NCBI GenBank assembly: GCA_002633005.1
Contig: NMRA01000301.1
Span: 1-62,000 of the forward strand
Reading direction: 5' to 3'
DNA length: 62,000 nucleotides
Source of the DNA: Phoronis australis
Taxonomy: Eukaryota > Phoronida > Phoronidae
This document shows positions 46,601 through 59,099 of the stretch, in pieces; the stretch's first letter is position 1, and every line of letters starts with the position of its first letter. A program made the translations under genes and the position numbers. The notes below the pieces were generated by a model that was not told the DNA's origin, made no database searches, and saw nothing but the letters and a program-made list of their open reading frames with translations.

Positions 46601-47689
46601 GTTATTGTTTTCCTTAATTTCCTGTCGAACGTTTTCCTCACTGAACTTATTAGTCGGGAAAATTTTCAGCAACGACAGGATATGTACACGCATCTATCAT
46701 TTAGTTTCTTGCCTGTTTCATTAACTTATCCAGTATTCGAGGAACATACCAATGATCAGACAACCCACTGATTTGAGAAATTAAAAAAACAAGTTTACTC
46801 GTGCGAAGCGCTACGTCAAAAGTGACAGGTAGCTTGTCAACTAGGTGTCGTCACTGCCTTGTCCGCGTGCGCCGACACTGGAGTCCCACAGAGGGAATTA
46901 AAGTAGTAAGTAAGTCAACGCAAGCTTAGAAGTTGTACTCATACATTGTATCTGAGAACAGGCTTAGCGCGGATCCATACCTGTAATCCCGCGGTCGTAG
47001 TCAAAACTAAAGCTGGCAAAGATAAATCGCACCTCGAGAATTGTCAAAAGTAATTTAAGAGTTCAACACAAAGAATTTTGATGATTTACCAGTTCAGAGC
47101 TAATAACTTATAACATTCACCAATGTAAGCAATAATCCTAAGCCCGGCGTTTTTTGAGCTTCTCGCTATTCCCTGCCTGACGAACCCAGTTCGTTCACGG
47201 CACGCGGACGAGGTCATACATTATCCTGCGTACTTCCGCAAAATTTAATAAAAACGGCTAAGTAGTCTGCCCAAGAGACGTCTGAAATCATGATTTAAGT
47301 CAGTTGACAAGTCGCAAAAGTACGCGACGGTCATGCACTAACCTTGGCCTACCTCAGTTCTGTCAAGTTTTGTTTAAAACCTGTTTTCAAGGGAATTGTC
47401 AGTAAATCCAATGACATTTTCCCTCATTATCGAGTGTCAAGTGATTAGCTGTTATCCCCGAACTTTACCCATGCGTACAGCATTTAAAATAAAATATAAA
47501 ATATTCTGGATGGAAGAATGCATGTGACAACACGCGGGCCGGCGTGGCAAATCCTTCCATTCTCTAACCTTTCAAAGTCCCGTCACAAAATGAGCTTTTC
47601 GCATGAATTTCTATGAGTTAAGAACATTTTTATCTACAAATATTCAGGGCAAAATCTTTTAGTTACGAAGTCGAACGCCATCAATAATC

Positions 47690-47712
47690 GAGGGAATACG
47701 CGTAATTCCCTC
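47690..47712. repeat. 23-bp near-perfect palindrome around ACGCGT
   Basis: The arms GAGGGAAT and ATTCCCTC flank a CGCG centre. One mismatched pair in 23 bases. Confidence 0.8.
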
Positions 47713-47944
47713 ATATGACGGCCGTGTTAGCAAACTGAATTCCCCGTTTTGACGGCAGAACACGAGAGAAAATTGTTATCAGAGTAGCTGGATAGATCTT
47801 TTTACGTGGTGTATGCTGTATGTACATTAGCTTCGTCCCGATTTCCAGCAAGCTCAAAATGCAGTCGAGAACTTGACTGTGCTGATTTTCTTTCCTGAAA
47901 GGTCGCGTGAATTAAATAACATGATAGGCGTAGTCACTTTTACA

Positions 47945-48088
47945 TTTAAGAAGGCAGTAACGAATACATCAAACACCGTTTAAGAACGCTGTAACGAACA
48001 CACACCGTTTAAGAAGGCTGTAACGTGTATACATGTACATCATACACCGTTTACGAAGGCTGTAACGAATACATCAAACACCGTTTAT
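47945..48088. repeat. Four-unit minisatellite
   Basis: Units read TTTAAGAAGGCTGTAACGAA then TACATCAAACACCG. Lengths vary (about 29-42 bp), and the third unit carries an extra GTATACATGTACA. Confidence 0.85.
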
Positions 48089-50052
48089 TAGCAATTTTGT
48101 TAATATTTCGCATGTAGTGACATATTCCAAATCAGCCCTTGTAGGAAGAGCCATCGTTCCTAGCATTGACCGATCATGAACAAAAATAGATCGGAGTCCC
48201 TTAGTTAGTGGTTAAACTAGTCTACCATCTACATGTATGTAGAGTCTTGGACGCAGCGGACCTCTGGCACATCTTTCTTAATCACCTTTTACGTTTTTGA
48301 TCAATGCATGAACTTATAAAAGTGCTCTCTTATGGAAATTAATGCCGCGTGTGACATACCGCTCTTTACGCAGAACCTCAACTATGAAGGAAAGAGAGCA
48401 TATGTTACTGACTGAAGTGTATTCAAAGATAAGATTTTTTGAAGTGGGATACTGCTTATATGCTGCATGTAATCACTTACAGAGGGTGGATCTGTTGAGC
48501 TACATTTGCAACCCATATTGACTACGACAAGGCGACTTGTAGGTTTGTAGGTGCTTTTATTCTTTACATTCACTGAACTAAATTTTGTCTAGGGAATGTA
48601 AATAATTGCAATGACGCTGGAATATGAAACTGTATCATAAATAAACGATAAGCATATTGCCTATGTTTAAAAAAACTGTTTTGCAACTCCGCGGGTATTG
48701 TGAGAACAGATGTTACTTAACTCCCCCACTGGCCAATGATTGATGCAGCGTTGCCCAACATGTTAAGGTAAATCGGACAGGGCTGTGTGAACATTTTACA
48801 AGAATGGGGATAGCGGAACGATCTTGTAGTCGGAATATTCTCACAACGTGGATAAAGTCGAAAAATACACACTCAAACGTTTACGTTCAAAAGAATGTAT
48901 TTTGACTGATCCGCTGTCAAAGAACCTTGTGTTACAGTCACTGACAGCTTATTCATTGTGGACTTTTTTATGACGTAGAGGATCACGTGACAGTCCCCCC
49001 GCGTTTTTAAAATTTGTCAAAGTAATTGTACTTTAATAAAAGTTAAATAATGTATAAAATGAAGTTAAAAATTTATTTGATAATAAACTGAAGAATATCG
49101 ATGAAAATGCACTTGGAAATTTCAAGATCTTGTGTAGTGAGGATTTTGCCCGTTAAACATCTGCAACCCCCATCCTCCTAAGTCCGCCATTGGTGGTGGA
49201 CTTCAGTTGTAAGTTATAACTTTTCAACCCAGTAATGTACCAGTCATGTTGCCCTTTTGGTGGAAGTATGGTAAGCATTAAAGAGGCATTATCGTCAACA
49301 CAAGTGAATTTGTGAGATCAGAATCGAATGCAATGCCTGCGTAACAACCAAACGCTCTGCTGGCGTAGCTGAACCCAACTCGATCAATGACATAGTGTTG
49401 TTCACGCAGTTTAAACTCGTAAAGTTACCACACTCGATTTCAGCAATTTGTGATAAAAGCACACAGCATTTTTAATTCATTGCTCGTGAGAAAGATAGTA
49501 ATTATAAGAAATCTGTGTCATAGAATATGAAATCCAAAAAGCGTTCTTCGCCTAATAGTGTCATCAGTTTTGTCGTCTACTGTTCTTGACGCAAGTTTAA
49601 TTTTAGTTAAAGGAAAATTCTTCAGCCTCGAGACGAACAGGATGATGAGACAAATTAAACCTCTGCGACCTTTTCTGATAATGAACACATATTGCCTTCA
49701 TAAGCTTTAGTGAGAGAATAAGACCCTCTGATCACTTTCCTTTTAATGATTATTTTTCTTGATATTAACGCCTCCTTCAGAGCTTTTTAATTGAGTTAGG
49801 ATTTGATGGATTTGGCAACACGCGTGTGTAGGTTGCATTAGTCGAACATTTCACAAATCATCGCATTATCTTGTCTAGGTTGTGTACGGATAATTGTTTT
49901 ATTTAATGAGATTGCAACCTAGAATTACAGTGATGCGATTTAAACATTTTACATTTTGACAATGACTTAAACTCAATGAACTTGCTGTGGACAGGTTTGG
50001 TAATGAACGGTTAATTACACATCACATAGTGGCTAAATGCACTCTCACACAG
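48089..50052. other. No gene; MITE end and ATTA-rich block
   Basis: 49174-49194 (CCTCCTAAGTCCGCCATTGG) looks like a right end of the CAGTGGCGGA family with no partner found. 49740-50030 is ATTA-rich and may be regulatory. Confidence 0.4.
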
Positions 50053-50150
50053 GAGCTGTCTGAAAAGGGACCACAACAATTTGGCGGAGTATTTTGGAAA
50101 AAAGCTAACCTACAAAGCACCCAATGATGTATACAAGGAAAAGACACCCG
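50053..50150 (+). CDS. Candidate exon, unrecognised protein
   Basis: Acceptor gcactctcacacag|G and donor ACACCCG|GTAATA bound 1 + 96 + 1 bases, all open: SCLKRDHNNLAEYFGKKLTY, then KAPNDVYKEKTP. The two other frames carry stops. The phase-1 donor fits the acceptor at 50384. The family is unknown; the evidence is only splice borders plus a protein-like composition. Confidence 0.45.
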
Positions 50151-50383
50151 GTAATATTCTCAGGACGTGTACTTTATATTAATTTTCTATTTGTTCACCT
50201 TACAAAATATTTTTAATTTCAATCGTGATATCAGCACACGGTTTCTGTTACGGTATGCTATATACACCTGTAGCCGAAAGTGACGAATGTTGTGTCCAAT
50301 TATATTGCTTTAAACCACATTTAACATTGTTTTGACAAGTGACTACATGTACATTGTCATCATCATTGAACCTTCCTTTATAG

Positions 50384-50544
50384 CACTATATATCAAAACG
50401 GTGAGTTCAATATCCCAAAAGATGAGAAAAGAGAAGAAAAGTTCCACGGACACCCAGCACCAAAACGCGAGGAACTTGTATCACATTCGCGCTTCTCCGA
50501 TGTCCGCCGCAAAGCAAAAGAGCGACAGAATGGTCAAATATTGA
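50384..50544 (+). CDS. Candidate terminal exon, unrecognised protein
   Basis: Acceptor ttgaaccttcctttatag|CA is strong. In the phase set by the preceding exon it reads LYIKTVSSISQKMRKEKKSS and stops at 50544. A second frame, open to 50597, reads FNIPKDEKREEKFHGHPAPK then REELVSHSRFSDVRRKAKER and looks equally protein-like; it would need the AAAAG|AT acceptor (about 50424). One of the two is likely coding, and I cannot choose. Confidence 0.35.
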
Positions 50545-50597
50545 GTTATCACAACCACCACAAAGTCAACGCCTCACCATTATTTATTATAATATAA

Positions 50598-53092
50598 ACC
50601 ACAGCTAAACGAGCAGCAATTTCTTACGACTTTTAAGATTGAACGCAGTGTAGGATAAAACGTGCTGATCCACGGTGGTATTTGAAGCATGGCCAAAGAG
50701 GAAATGATAAAATTCCGAAAAAGGGTGCTGTTTTTTCCTCAACATATTTTACTGGAATTTTAAAAGTGTTGTCAGTTTTCCATTATTCACATCGATTTGT
50801 TAGGATGGAGGGAAAGAAGCGGGGGTGCAATGCATTGATTTTGATATCATGCCGTGGAAGTAGAATTCATGAACTCTCTAGCCCCCAGTTTAGAAGACCT
50901 CATGTACGTCATTTTTGTAGACCGTTAAGAGATGTCGGACTTTCCCTTGGATAGGCGTTTTCTTGAGCAGCTGCGTTCTTCATGAATACATTTTATGAGC
51001 TGCAATTACTTTCTCTTCTGCAGCTGTCACCCACGTCGTGCAACGTTAAGACTGTACGACATGACAGCGAATGGAAAACAGGGGAATTGTAAGACAGTCA
51101 AGAGAATGTCGTTTTAAATGGTTTTCTGAGATTGATCTACATGTACAAGTTTTCCATACACCCGTCGCGCTTGGGCGTACACCTGTCATGTGAGAGCCTC
51201 AAATAGGTACGATTAGTGAAAGACATGATCACATTACAGTAGACTGACGACAGTCGTTCGACGGCTTCACCATCTCAGAATACTCTTTTGACTGTCAAAC
51301 GTCAGATGGGCTGCTGCAAACGCGTTGTGCTGCACGTAGGTTTCCCATGGGACGTCATAGTTAGAAGACTTCAATGCAAACATTGTCAATCCCTCCTTCC
51401 CTTTCAGGAACACGCTCTATATTTCCAGGCCCAGAACCTTAGACCAAGTTACAGTGCCAATCCATTTTCCACATTCATGGATGTGTTTTAGGATAGAAGT
51501 ACAACTATTTTTCTCACGATTGCCATACAAAAATTAAGCATCGGTACACAACATCGTGTTTTCTTGCTACATTGTAAGGAGGCCGATTATTGTCCTAATA
51601 TCGTCGCGTGATTTTCCTTGCAAAGCACCGTGCGTCAATCCCTCTGCCGTAAAAGCTCTACAGGTTTTAAGAATGGAAGTTATCCCATGCGAGACTATAT
51701 TCCCGCATTTTCATTTAAATTACATTCCCGGACAAGGAGACATTAAACCGCGGTACAGGTCCGGCACCCCCTAACCCCTTCCGCAACAGTTTCGCACTAA
51801 TATATACGTGTACCTACATGAAGTCCGGTCAGTCAATTCAAGGTCTTTTCATGTAGCAATTTAAGCGCAAAAAAACACTCAGTAAGTGTTTTTCGAAATT
51901 GACGCCAAGTTTAATTACCCTATAGTACTCATATTCCTGAAATATTTCGAATTTCGTCAAAGCACATGTCTTCGTCACATATCCACGGTTTATGTTGGTC
52001 GGAACCGGGTGTGGTAATACAGTGTATATCCGAATAGAAGAATTTTAGCGATGTTACTTGCCTCTATACGCAATCTTACTTTTACCTGCCCTAAGATTTC
52101 TGATGGCAATTCATAAGCGCCGACGAGATTCCGTCAGCTTTTGCGCTTGAGTTCTTCCGGTGTCTTGCCGGTGTTATACATGTACGGTCACGATATTAGC
52201 ACGGGCTATTCATGTAGCTGTGCCATTAGGTATACACGGGCAATAGCTGTGCCATTTTCACATTTGAGTCATAAGAACATCTTACCAAAGAACGGATTTA
52301 CTAACTAGATTATGCCGAGAGAGAGTTTGCCGATTGCCTCCACAAATAATATTCAAAGTAATCCGAAATTTAATTTTTATATTATTGGATATTACTAAAC
52401 ATCAATAAATAATTAACTAAAACGATTCATTTTAAATTTTGTAGAACAAAAAAATTTCCGTGTTGTAACCCGAGACTTTCAGTACGCGGGGAGCTGTGAG
52501 GGTTCATTTCGGTAGTTAAGATTTAAATAAATTATTCATTGTCGTAACGGATTTATTTTCAAATTTATCCTTGAAAGGTTCGCCCGTTAATGAATATGTT
52601 ACGTCTTAGAGATGTCTCTGTGAAATTTGTTATCGGAAATATTTAATCCGTTAGTGACATTGCGTCAAATTATTTGAGCAATTAAGCTGCCAACAATTTC
52701 TGAAATACACAATGTTGAGGGGTTAGAAGAGCCATCACCCAGTACACTATCTGGTAATGAAATAACTATATAAGAACTTTTTAACATTTTAATGTCACTT
52801 TGATTGATTACAAATTTCCGACAAATTCTGCATTCCGTATCTCCGGTCTTGTACTCTATTATGTAATCTTGTGTGTTGTTCCTGTATTAAGATTTTGACT
52901 GGCTTTTGAAAACATATTACGAAGTTGGGTGCTCGTAATTATCAACTCCGCAAAGTTATTACGTACAAATGATCGTGCCCTGTATCAACGTGTTCAGTCT
53001 TATTAGGGCAAAACACGTTTGTTAGAGGGCTGAACACGTACAGTGTAGAGCTAAGAATTTTTTCAGTTCATAAGCCGTTCTAAACTACACAC
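50598..53092. other. No gene; AT-rich possible regulatory block
   Basis: 52350-52750 is strongly AT-rich with many TAATCC and AATTA cores (for example AATAAATAATTAACT). Frames at 50682-50954 and 51288-51774 have no domain or splice support. Confidence 0.35.
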
Positions 53093-53305
53093 CATGCGCG
53101 CACCCAGGGGGTGAAGTGGACAAAAAGCCCGCCTCAGAGAAACAAAAACTCCGAAAAAAAAGAAAACTGGACAAAAGTCCACTAAAAAGACAGGAACTAC
53201 TAACATTTGCCAATTGCACATAGCTCTGATCTGAACGTACTCGTGAATCTTAATAAGAGGTCCACATTCTAAAACTTTCCCGCTTTAAGGCTAGGTGCGC
53301 GCATG
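53093..53305. mobile_element. ATGCGCGCACC MITE, solo copy
   Basis: Ends CATGCGCGCACCCAGG and, inverted, CATGCGCGCACCTAGC are nearly perfect. The interior matches the other copies (GAGAAACAAAAACTCCGAAA, GACAAAAGTCCACTAAAAAG, AATTGCACATAGCTCTGA). ACAC occurs at both borders, so the target duplication is ambiguous. Best preserved member of the family. Confidence 0.85.
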
Positions 53306-53580
53306 ACACAACCTTTTTAATCCCGCCTGCAGGTTCCCAATAACACTCCTAATGCAGCCATCGCGTGGGTGCGCCTAATATTCACTGCATTAGCAGGGAC
53401 GGATAAACGACATTTACACATTGTGAGAAAGCCATTTTAATGTTACATAATTTTTGTTTAACTTACAAATGCTGCAAAATGTATCTGCGTACATTTCCGA
53501 AAACGAGTACATATTTAGCTGGGTTGACATGGTGTTAAAGCACCTCACTTGTAATGACAATAAGAAAAAAAATGTCTTAC

Positions 53581-53714
53581 CACTCTTTCGAGCATATTTA
53601 ACTTCTGAAATCTGCGAGGAATTTCCAATAATGCGCTGAAGTTTACGATCAATTTCAATATTTATAGGCACCGGACGAGTCCATTTGTGTTTGTTTAAAT
53701 GTAAAGGAATGGCG
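53581..53714 (-). CDS. Candidate exon, unrecognised protein
   Basis: On the minus strand, acceptor aatctcacttag|C and donor AAAGAGTG|GTAAGA bound 1 + 132 + 1 open bases. It reads AIPLHLNKHKWTRPVPINIE, then KLQRIIGNSSQISEVKYARK. The frame stays open on both sides, but the strong donor and charged, varied composition favour a real internal exon (phase 2 in, phase 1 out). The family is not recognised. Confidence 0.45.
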
Positions 53715-53803
53715 CTAAGTGAGATTTTCCACCCACAAGTGCACGTCATAAAATGGATTAATGTGTTCCGGTACTAGTTCCTTGAAAAATACACGGATAT
53801 ATT

Positions 53804-53947
53804 ATGCTAGGCAACAGTGCTTGTAATGCTTTAGGCACTGTCAATGGGAGTCATGCTTCACCCCGCCAACCTGCGATTGAGAACGCCCGGAAGGGGATAG
53901 AGAACGAGACCTTGCACCAAAAATGGCATACGACGGTGACGTACCCG
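53804..53947 (+). other. Possible first exon on the opposite strand
   Basis: The ATG at 53804 opens MLGNSACNALGTVNGSHASP and continues 48 codons to GTACCCG|GTGAGT, a strong donor. It lies 90 bp from the minus-strand candidate exon. No domain seen. Confidence 0.25.
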
Positions 53948-54530
53948 GTGAGTTTAACTGTCGTTTTCTTCTTAAACATAGGATACTTTGGCACCAGTGC
54001 GACACACAGAAAAGCGCCAAACTGTAGCCATTCTTGTGGATCTGAAATAATACTTGGCTTTTGCTTATTTTTAAGTAAAGGTCTCAGAAAGCAATGGCTT
54101 TCGCTAAAGCGTTTTGCGCCTTTGTAAAATACAAAATTACTACTTGTTATTAGCAATTTCAAGGTTCTTAAGTAGAGACTTGTGACGTGTATAGTTAAAT
54201 CGTCCCTGTTGACACCTTTGTTAGTTATGATTTGTGAAGCAATTCGAGAAATTTACCAATACACGCAGGTCTTTGTGTAAGACGGCGATCGGGAACGAAA
54301 TCGTTGATTCTCTACGGTGGTTGTGAATACAAAAAAGCGATCCTGAACGCACGTTTTCGGCACATTGGCCTGAATAGTCGTTCAAGTTACGGTATTATGT
54401 TAATAATTTTAGAATAATACGGACCTTGAAATAGTTGATATGTTGATAATTAATAATAATTCATCGTTTTTTTCAAGATTTCTTTTGTGATATTTAGCCT
54501 AACAAACATAACTGAATGCGTTTGATTTTT
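53948..54530. other. No feature recognised
   Basis: Both strands show only short frames without splice borders. Confidence 0.4.
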
Positions 54531-54804
54531 TTCAGTTGAACTGTAGCCACACGACGACTCACGTTACGTCGGACCAACGTTGGTATTTGAAATCGGACAA
54601 AAATGATTTTGTCCATCGGATGAACGTCGTAACATCGTCGGAACACCGGCGCAGTCGGACCGCCAATGAACCGACGTTGGTTCGACCGCCGACTAATAAC
54701 CAACGACGGTACGACCTGGTGCCGACGGAGGAAGTACTATCCTTTACCGACGTCGTGCCAATTCAATTCCGACCACTAATCGACCTTGTGCCACCCTGCA
54801 AGTG

Positions 54805-55000
54805 ATTGTTTACCGACCTCGCGCCAACTTAGAGGCGACTGTTTGTCAACGTAGCACAAACGTAGAGGCGGCTGTTAGCCAACGTTACACCAACTAAGAG
54901 GCAACTGCTTGCCAACGTCGCACCAACTTAGAGGAGACTGTTTGCCAACGTACATGTAGCTCCAACTTAGAAGTGACTGTTTGTCAACGTCGCATCGACC
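54805..55000. repeat. Minisatellite, ~33-bp unit
   Basis: At least five units of the type CACCAACTTAGAGGCGACTG then TTTGCCAACGTCG, one with an inserted TACATGTAGC. Upstream (54560-54780) the related motifs ACCAACGTTGGT and CCGACG.. recur in both orientations, which looks like degenerate older units; the plus frame there is not called. Confidence 0.8.
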
Positions 55001-55131
55001 TTCGACTTTTCAGCCACCCGCTTTTTTCGCCTGCTCCGATAGATGACATACATGTACTGATTTAACTATTAAACCATTATGTCGTCTATGGGAGCAGGCG
55101 GAAAGCGCACTTAGTTAAAAACGTCGAAGGT
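54998..55131. mobile_element. Hairpin element at the end of the minisatellite
   Basis: Outer ends ACCTTCGAC and GTCGAAGGT are exact inverted repeats. The inner stem pairs 55029-55050 (GCCTGCTCCGATAGATGACA..) with 55078-55099 with two mismatches, around a 27-base loop. MITE-like. Confidence 0.8.
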
Positions 55132-55139
55132 ACTGTAGG

Positions 55140-57188
55140 TTAGACGGTAAACAGTCACGACCACAAAACCAATGGGTGGCGAACACAGTGCTCCGTTGTA
55201 CATCAGGATAACTTGACAGCATGCAGTGTGTCATTAAAAGCATTCCTGTGTTCTTTTATCATTTTATTAAAGCATATCAATACCAGAAATGATGATTACC
55301 AGAAATGGTGGATGATGACGTAAATCATAAAAATAAACCATTTGGACAGAAGACAATCTTTAAATATGCAATATCTAATTATGACCTTTTATGTAAAATT
55401 GTGGCAAGCCTCAATTAGTGTATTTCATGAGAACTGTGCTAAAATTATGATAAGGAGAAAGAAACACTTCACCCATGAAGCTTAAAACTTTATAAATATA
55501 TTATGAGTATGCCAATTATTTGGTAAAAGACAAAAAACCTTTTCAAGGATACTTAACCAAGGATCCGTGGGGCACCATGAAAAACAGGACATGAGATGAA
55601 AATCAATAAATTAAATACAATTATGTGACTAAATGAACACGAAAATTCCAAGTAATTAATCATAAATACTTCAATGAATAACTGAATGTTAATTAAGCTA
55701 TGGAATATAAACCCCTGGGATTTAAAGCAATTTTAGCAACTCTAACAATGCATTTCTGTCTAAGAATTTAATATAAGTTTAAGAAGATGTCTCTCAATAC
55801 TGAGTATTCGTCATTACCCGGGCCCAAGCAGTTAAAAATTTTAAAAAGTTTTTTAACAGAATGTTAAATTTGGACGAGACTGATACATATCAGTACAAAA
55901 TTAAGATGTCATCTGCAAGTTAAATAAACTACAATATGTTTAATCATGCAAAAAGAAATACTTCCTACGAAGTATTCATTTAACGCTTGATACAAGAAAG
56001 CTCAAGTTAATATGCACTGCAGAATCAATCTATATCTTCTTCCTAGCTACCAAATTCTTGAACATAATCTAAAACTTGAACAGCTTTCCCTGTAAACTGC
56101 AAGAACTACATGAAAGTAAGATTTGGTTTCACTACAAAGAATTTTCATCAAAAACATATGTTGACATCTTTGGTTTCATATTTAGAAAGTTTAATTTTAT
56201 GTTTATTTTGTCATGGAAAATTCACATTAACATTTCTATATTAAGGAATATTACTATAAAAGTTGAAAAAATCAGTTTTGCTCACAATGCTAGCAGGGCT
56301 CAGTATTAAAAAATTTGGCAATTTATTAATTTAAAGAATTATAACACTACTGTTCACCTGTTTGTTGCCTCCTTAATTCTGGCACCAACTCTGTCGGCAG
56401 CATACTTCAGCTCAGCACTTCGGCTTTCAATTCAATTGATCAGTTTCTGCCACCTTTAACTTGTTTCTTCAAATCTCAAACAAAAACATCTTATTACAGG
56501 TGATTATACCACACTATTAGCCTCGAATGGCAGATACAACCGTGTGGTAACCCATAGAGTTATCTCACTAGTGAGATAACATTTTGGCGTCAAGAGTTTC
56601 GAGTCGCCGACTTTATCACTACACCACTCAGCCTCTGACGTCATGAAACATGAAAATAGAATACTTAAATGACACGCGCAACAATCGCATGTTCAGCAAA
56701 GGGCATTGCACCGACATTTATGCGCTATGAAAAATATGACGCATAATTTCTATAAAAACGATATTTTAATTCAGTGAAAATTTTCTCTCGTGTAGAGCTC
56801 TCACTTGTAAATCACCGAACTCCAATTTGAAGGCAGGTATCGTGTTGTCGGGATCCTTTGACTTGAGCATTATAGTCAGTTACTAGTGGAAACCTACTTT
56901 AGCAGACAATATTTTCCCAGTCGAAGCTTGGCGTGATAAAATGTGTAGTAAGCTATAATAGTTGCTAAACCTTAATTGTTAGAATCACTTCATTTCTATT
57001 TTGTTTAAATTTCCAATTGGTTTTGAGTATAAGCATTATTTGACAAAAATAGCTCGGCTTTTCTTCAAAGGTCACGACCTCCGACCCCGGGCCTCTGACA
57101 TAGAAAGTAGTTACAAAGCCGAGGTGAGTCGAGAAAGGTAGATGGATTCACTGCAATTTTTCTCGTTTAGTATGTGGTATAAATAGAT
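55140..57188. other. AT-rich DNA with a perfect palindrome and a tRNA-like relic
   Basis: 55260-56350 is strongly AT-rich, with no reading frame that I trust. 56559-56580 is a perfect 22-bp palindrome with arms GTTATCTCACT. 56585-56640 on the minus strand has an A-box-like TGAGTGGTGTAGTGATAAAG and a poor B box (CGACTCGAAACTC), possibly a SINE relic. A 21-codon minus frame with an AACAG|GTGAAC donor (56363-56430) lacks an acceptor. Confidence 0.45.
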
Positions 57189-57345
57189 TATTACATGTTC
57201 TCAGTCATAATCCCCCTTATCTAGAGCCCTCGTGTGTTTTGGAGAATTATCACCCTCGGGGCTAACGCCGCTTGTTCGATAATTCTTCAAAATCCACTCG
57301 CGCTTTAGAATACGGGGGATAACTTCGCCATGTAATACTCTGTAT
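57189..57345. mobile_element. Palindromic MITE (hairpin, ~65-bp arms)
   Basis: The left arm TTATTACATG..ATAATCCCCCTTAT..TTTTGGAGAATTATC pairs with the right arm GATAATTCTTCAAAA..ATACGGGGGATAACTTCGCCATGTAATA. The tip is a GC-rich loop of about 25 bases around CCTCGGGGCTAACGCCG. Mismatches are scattered. Confidence 0.8.
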
Positions 57346-58860
57346 TTATTAAAAATACACCGTCACATGAACAACTGACTAGCGGAACATTACAGAGTTT
57401 ATTGTTCAAGTTTCTCAGAGTTATAATTACAAAGGTTTAACATTTTCACGTTTTACAACAATAAGAAAAACTATTGAAGAGCAGGGAATTTACTAACCTG
57501 CAGCATATTTAATTTATGCATGGTGCAAGACCCAGCCCACATCAGGCCATCTCTTCTGCTCCGCAGCCATTAAAAGTTACCTCCTTTTCAGAGAGCGGAC
57601 GGTGGCAAGCTGTATTCATCTCCTTTTACCCAAACCCAACACATGGGTACTACTTCTACACTGCTTTCATTAGTGAAACACACAAGAGCATACATTCTGA
57701 GTACCAATCAATCACATGTTAAAATAGTCATTAGAAAGTCTTTTCATTGTTCTTCTAGGAAAAACTCCAATTGCTATGGCTGTCCTTGGCTAGAGAATAT
57801 AAATTGATAAATCCCGTTACAAAAGTGATACATTGTATCACCCTAGTATGTGATGCAAACTTACAATGCCATCGAAAAAGATAAATAAATTATATTGATT
57901 TTTTGTTTAGGTTTGTGGTTTTAATGTGTTATGGAAATCAAAATTGCCTTTAAATTTATATTTGATGAAGCTTTTTAATAAAACTATTCTCTGATTCTGG
58001 ATAGGTTGTGACATACGTTGCTGCAATAGCATGACAACATTTGTCTATGGACGCGGAACAAGTTTGATGTGTCATTCAAACCAAAGATCTAATCTCTATA
58101 CAATGTCACTGATTTACAGAAATTGCAACTAGACTGTGTCATCAGACACACAGTAAGTGTTAGCAGGTACGTCCCGCGGAGTACTAGTAGGTCGACACAG
58201 ACCATAAGATTCTGTTAACCCAATCAATACCTAACCAGACTTAGCTGTCACATGGGAGCTTATATTTCAATCTTCTTGAACACTGATCTTGTAATATACA
58301 CCATATTACTAAGTAGGCCTTTAAGACTGAGCAAGGGAGTACCGTGTACTCCATTACATAGTCATAAATGTCCTGGAAGTCAGTCGATGTTTGTAATGCA
58401 ATCTCACCAGTGTGTGACACGCACACGACTTTCAATCGGGTTCCTTTTAATCCCGATCAAAAGTCACTGAGCTGCAGCCATTCACAACAACAATTGATCT
58501 GACAACACACTCGTCATACGAAGACTACGTACTGTACTCTGACGCAGGAAACAAGCGGAATGGTACATGTATAATTATTGTAAAAATGACATAACCGCGC
58601 CAGCCTTCCTAAGACCCATAAGGCCAGTCAAGACCAGAGCCAGAGGCGAGTGCCAGCTTACCTACTGTACTAGCGCCAGTAAGTGGGATGCTGAACTGTG
58701 CGTAGCCCAGCGATAGCACACAGACCTGTCCCAAATATATGATTCTCATATGCCAATATAAATATGGACAATCATTTAAGTCACTGACATTGATCTTTGG
58801 TGGTAGCTGCTTTCTCAGCCCCAACGCACTTCGGCGTACAGAGTGAGTGCTTACGTAGAC
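57346..58860. other. No gene recognised
   Basis: Frames at 57516-57722 and 58241-58470 have no domain or splice support. Confidence 0.4.
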
Positions 58861-58867
58861 TGTTCAT

Positions 58868-59000
58868 CAGTGAAGTGGTGGATCTAGGATATCACAAGGG
58901 AGCAACATTTTGTCTCGCAAACAATCGCAGAAAACAAGAATGCAGAGGCGCACAGCGCCGATTGAGGGCGGCCGAGAGGGGTTTTCCCCTCCCGCCGAGG
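58868..59000. mobile_element. MITE left-end fragment (CAGTGGCGGATCTAGG family)
   Basis: TCAGTGAAGTGGTGGATCTA, then GGATATCACAAGGGAGCAAC, as in the other copies. The right half is absent or unrecognisable. Confidence 0.5.
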
Positions 59001-59099
59001 AGAAAATTTTATTTTTCCTCTAAACAATATGTTTTCCTTGGTTTCTGAAGTATTATAAAAAGTACTATAAATAAAAACGTTTGAAACTAAAAGCCGTAT

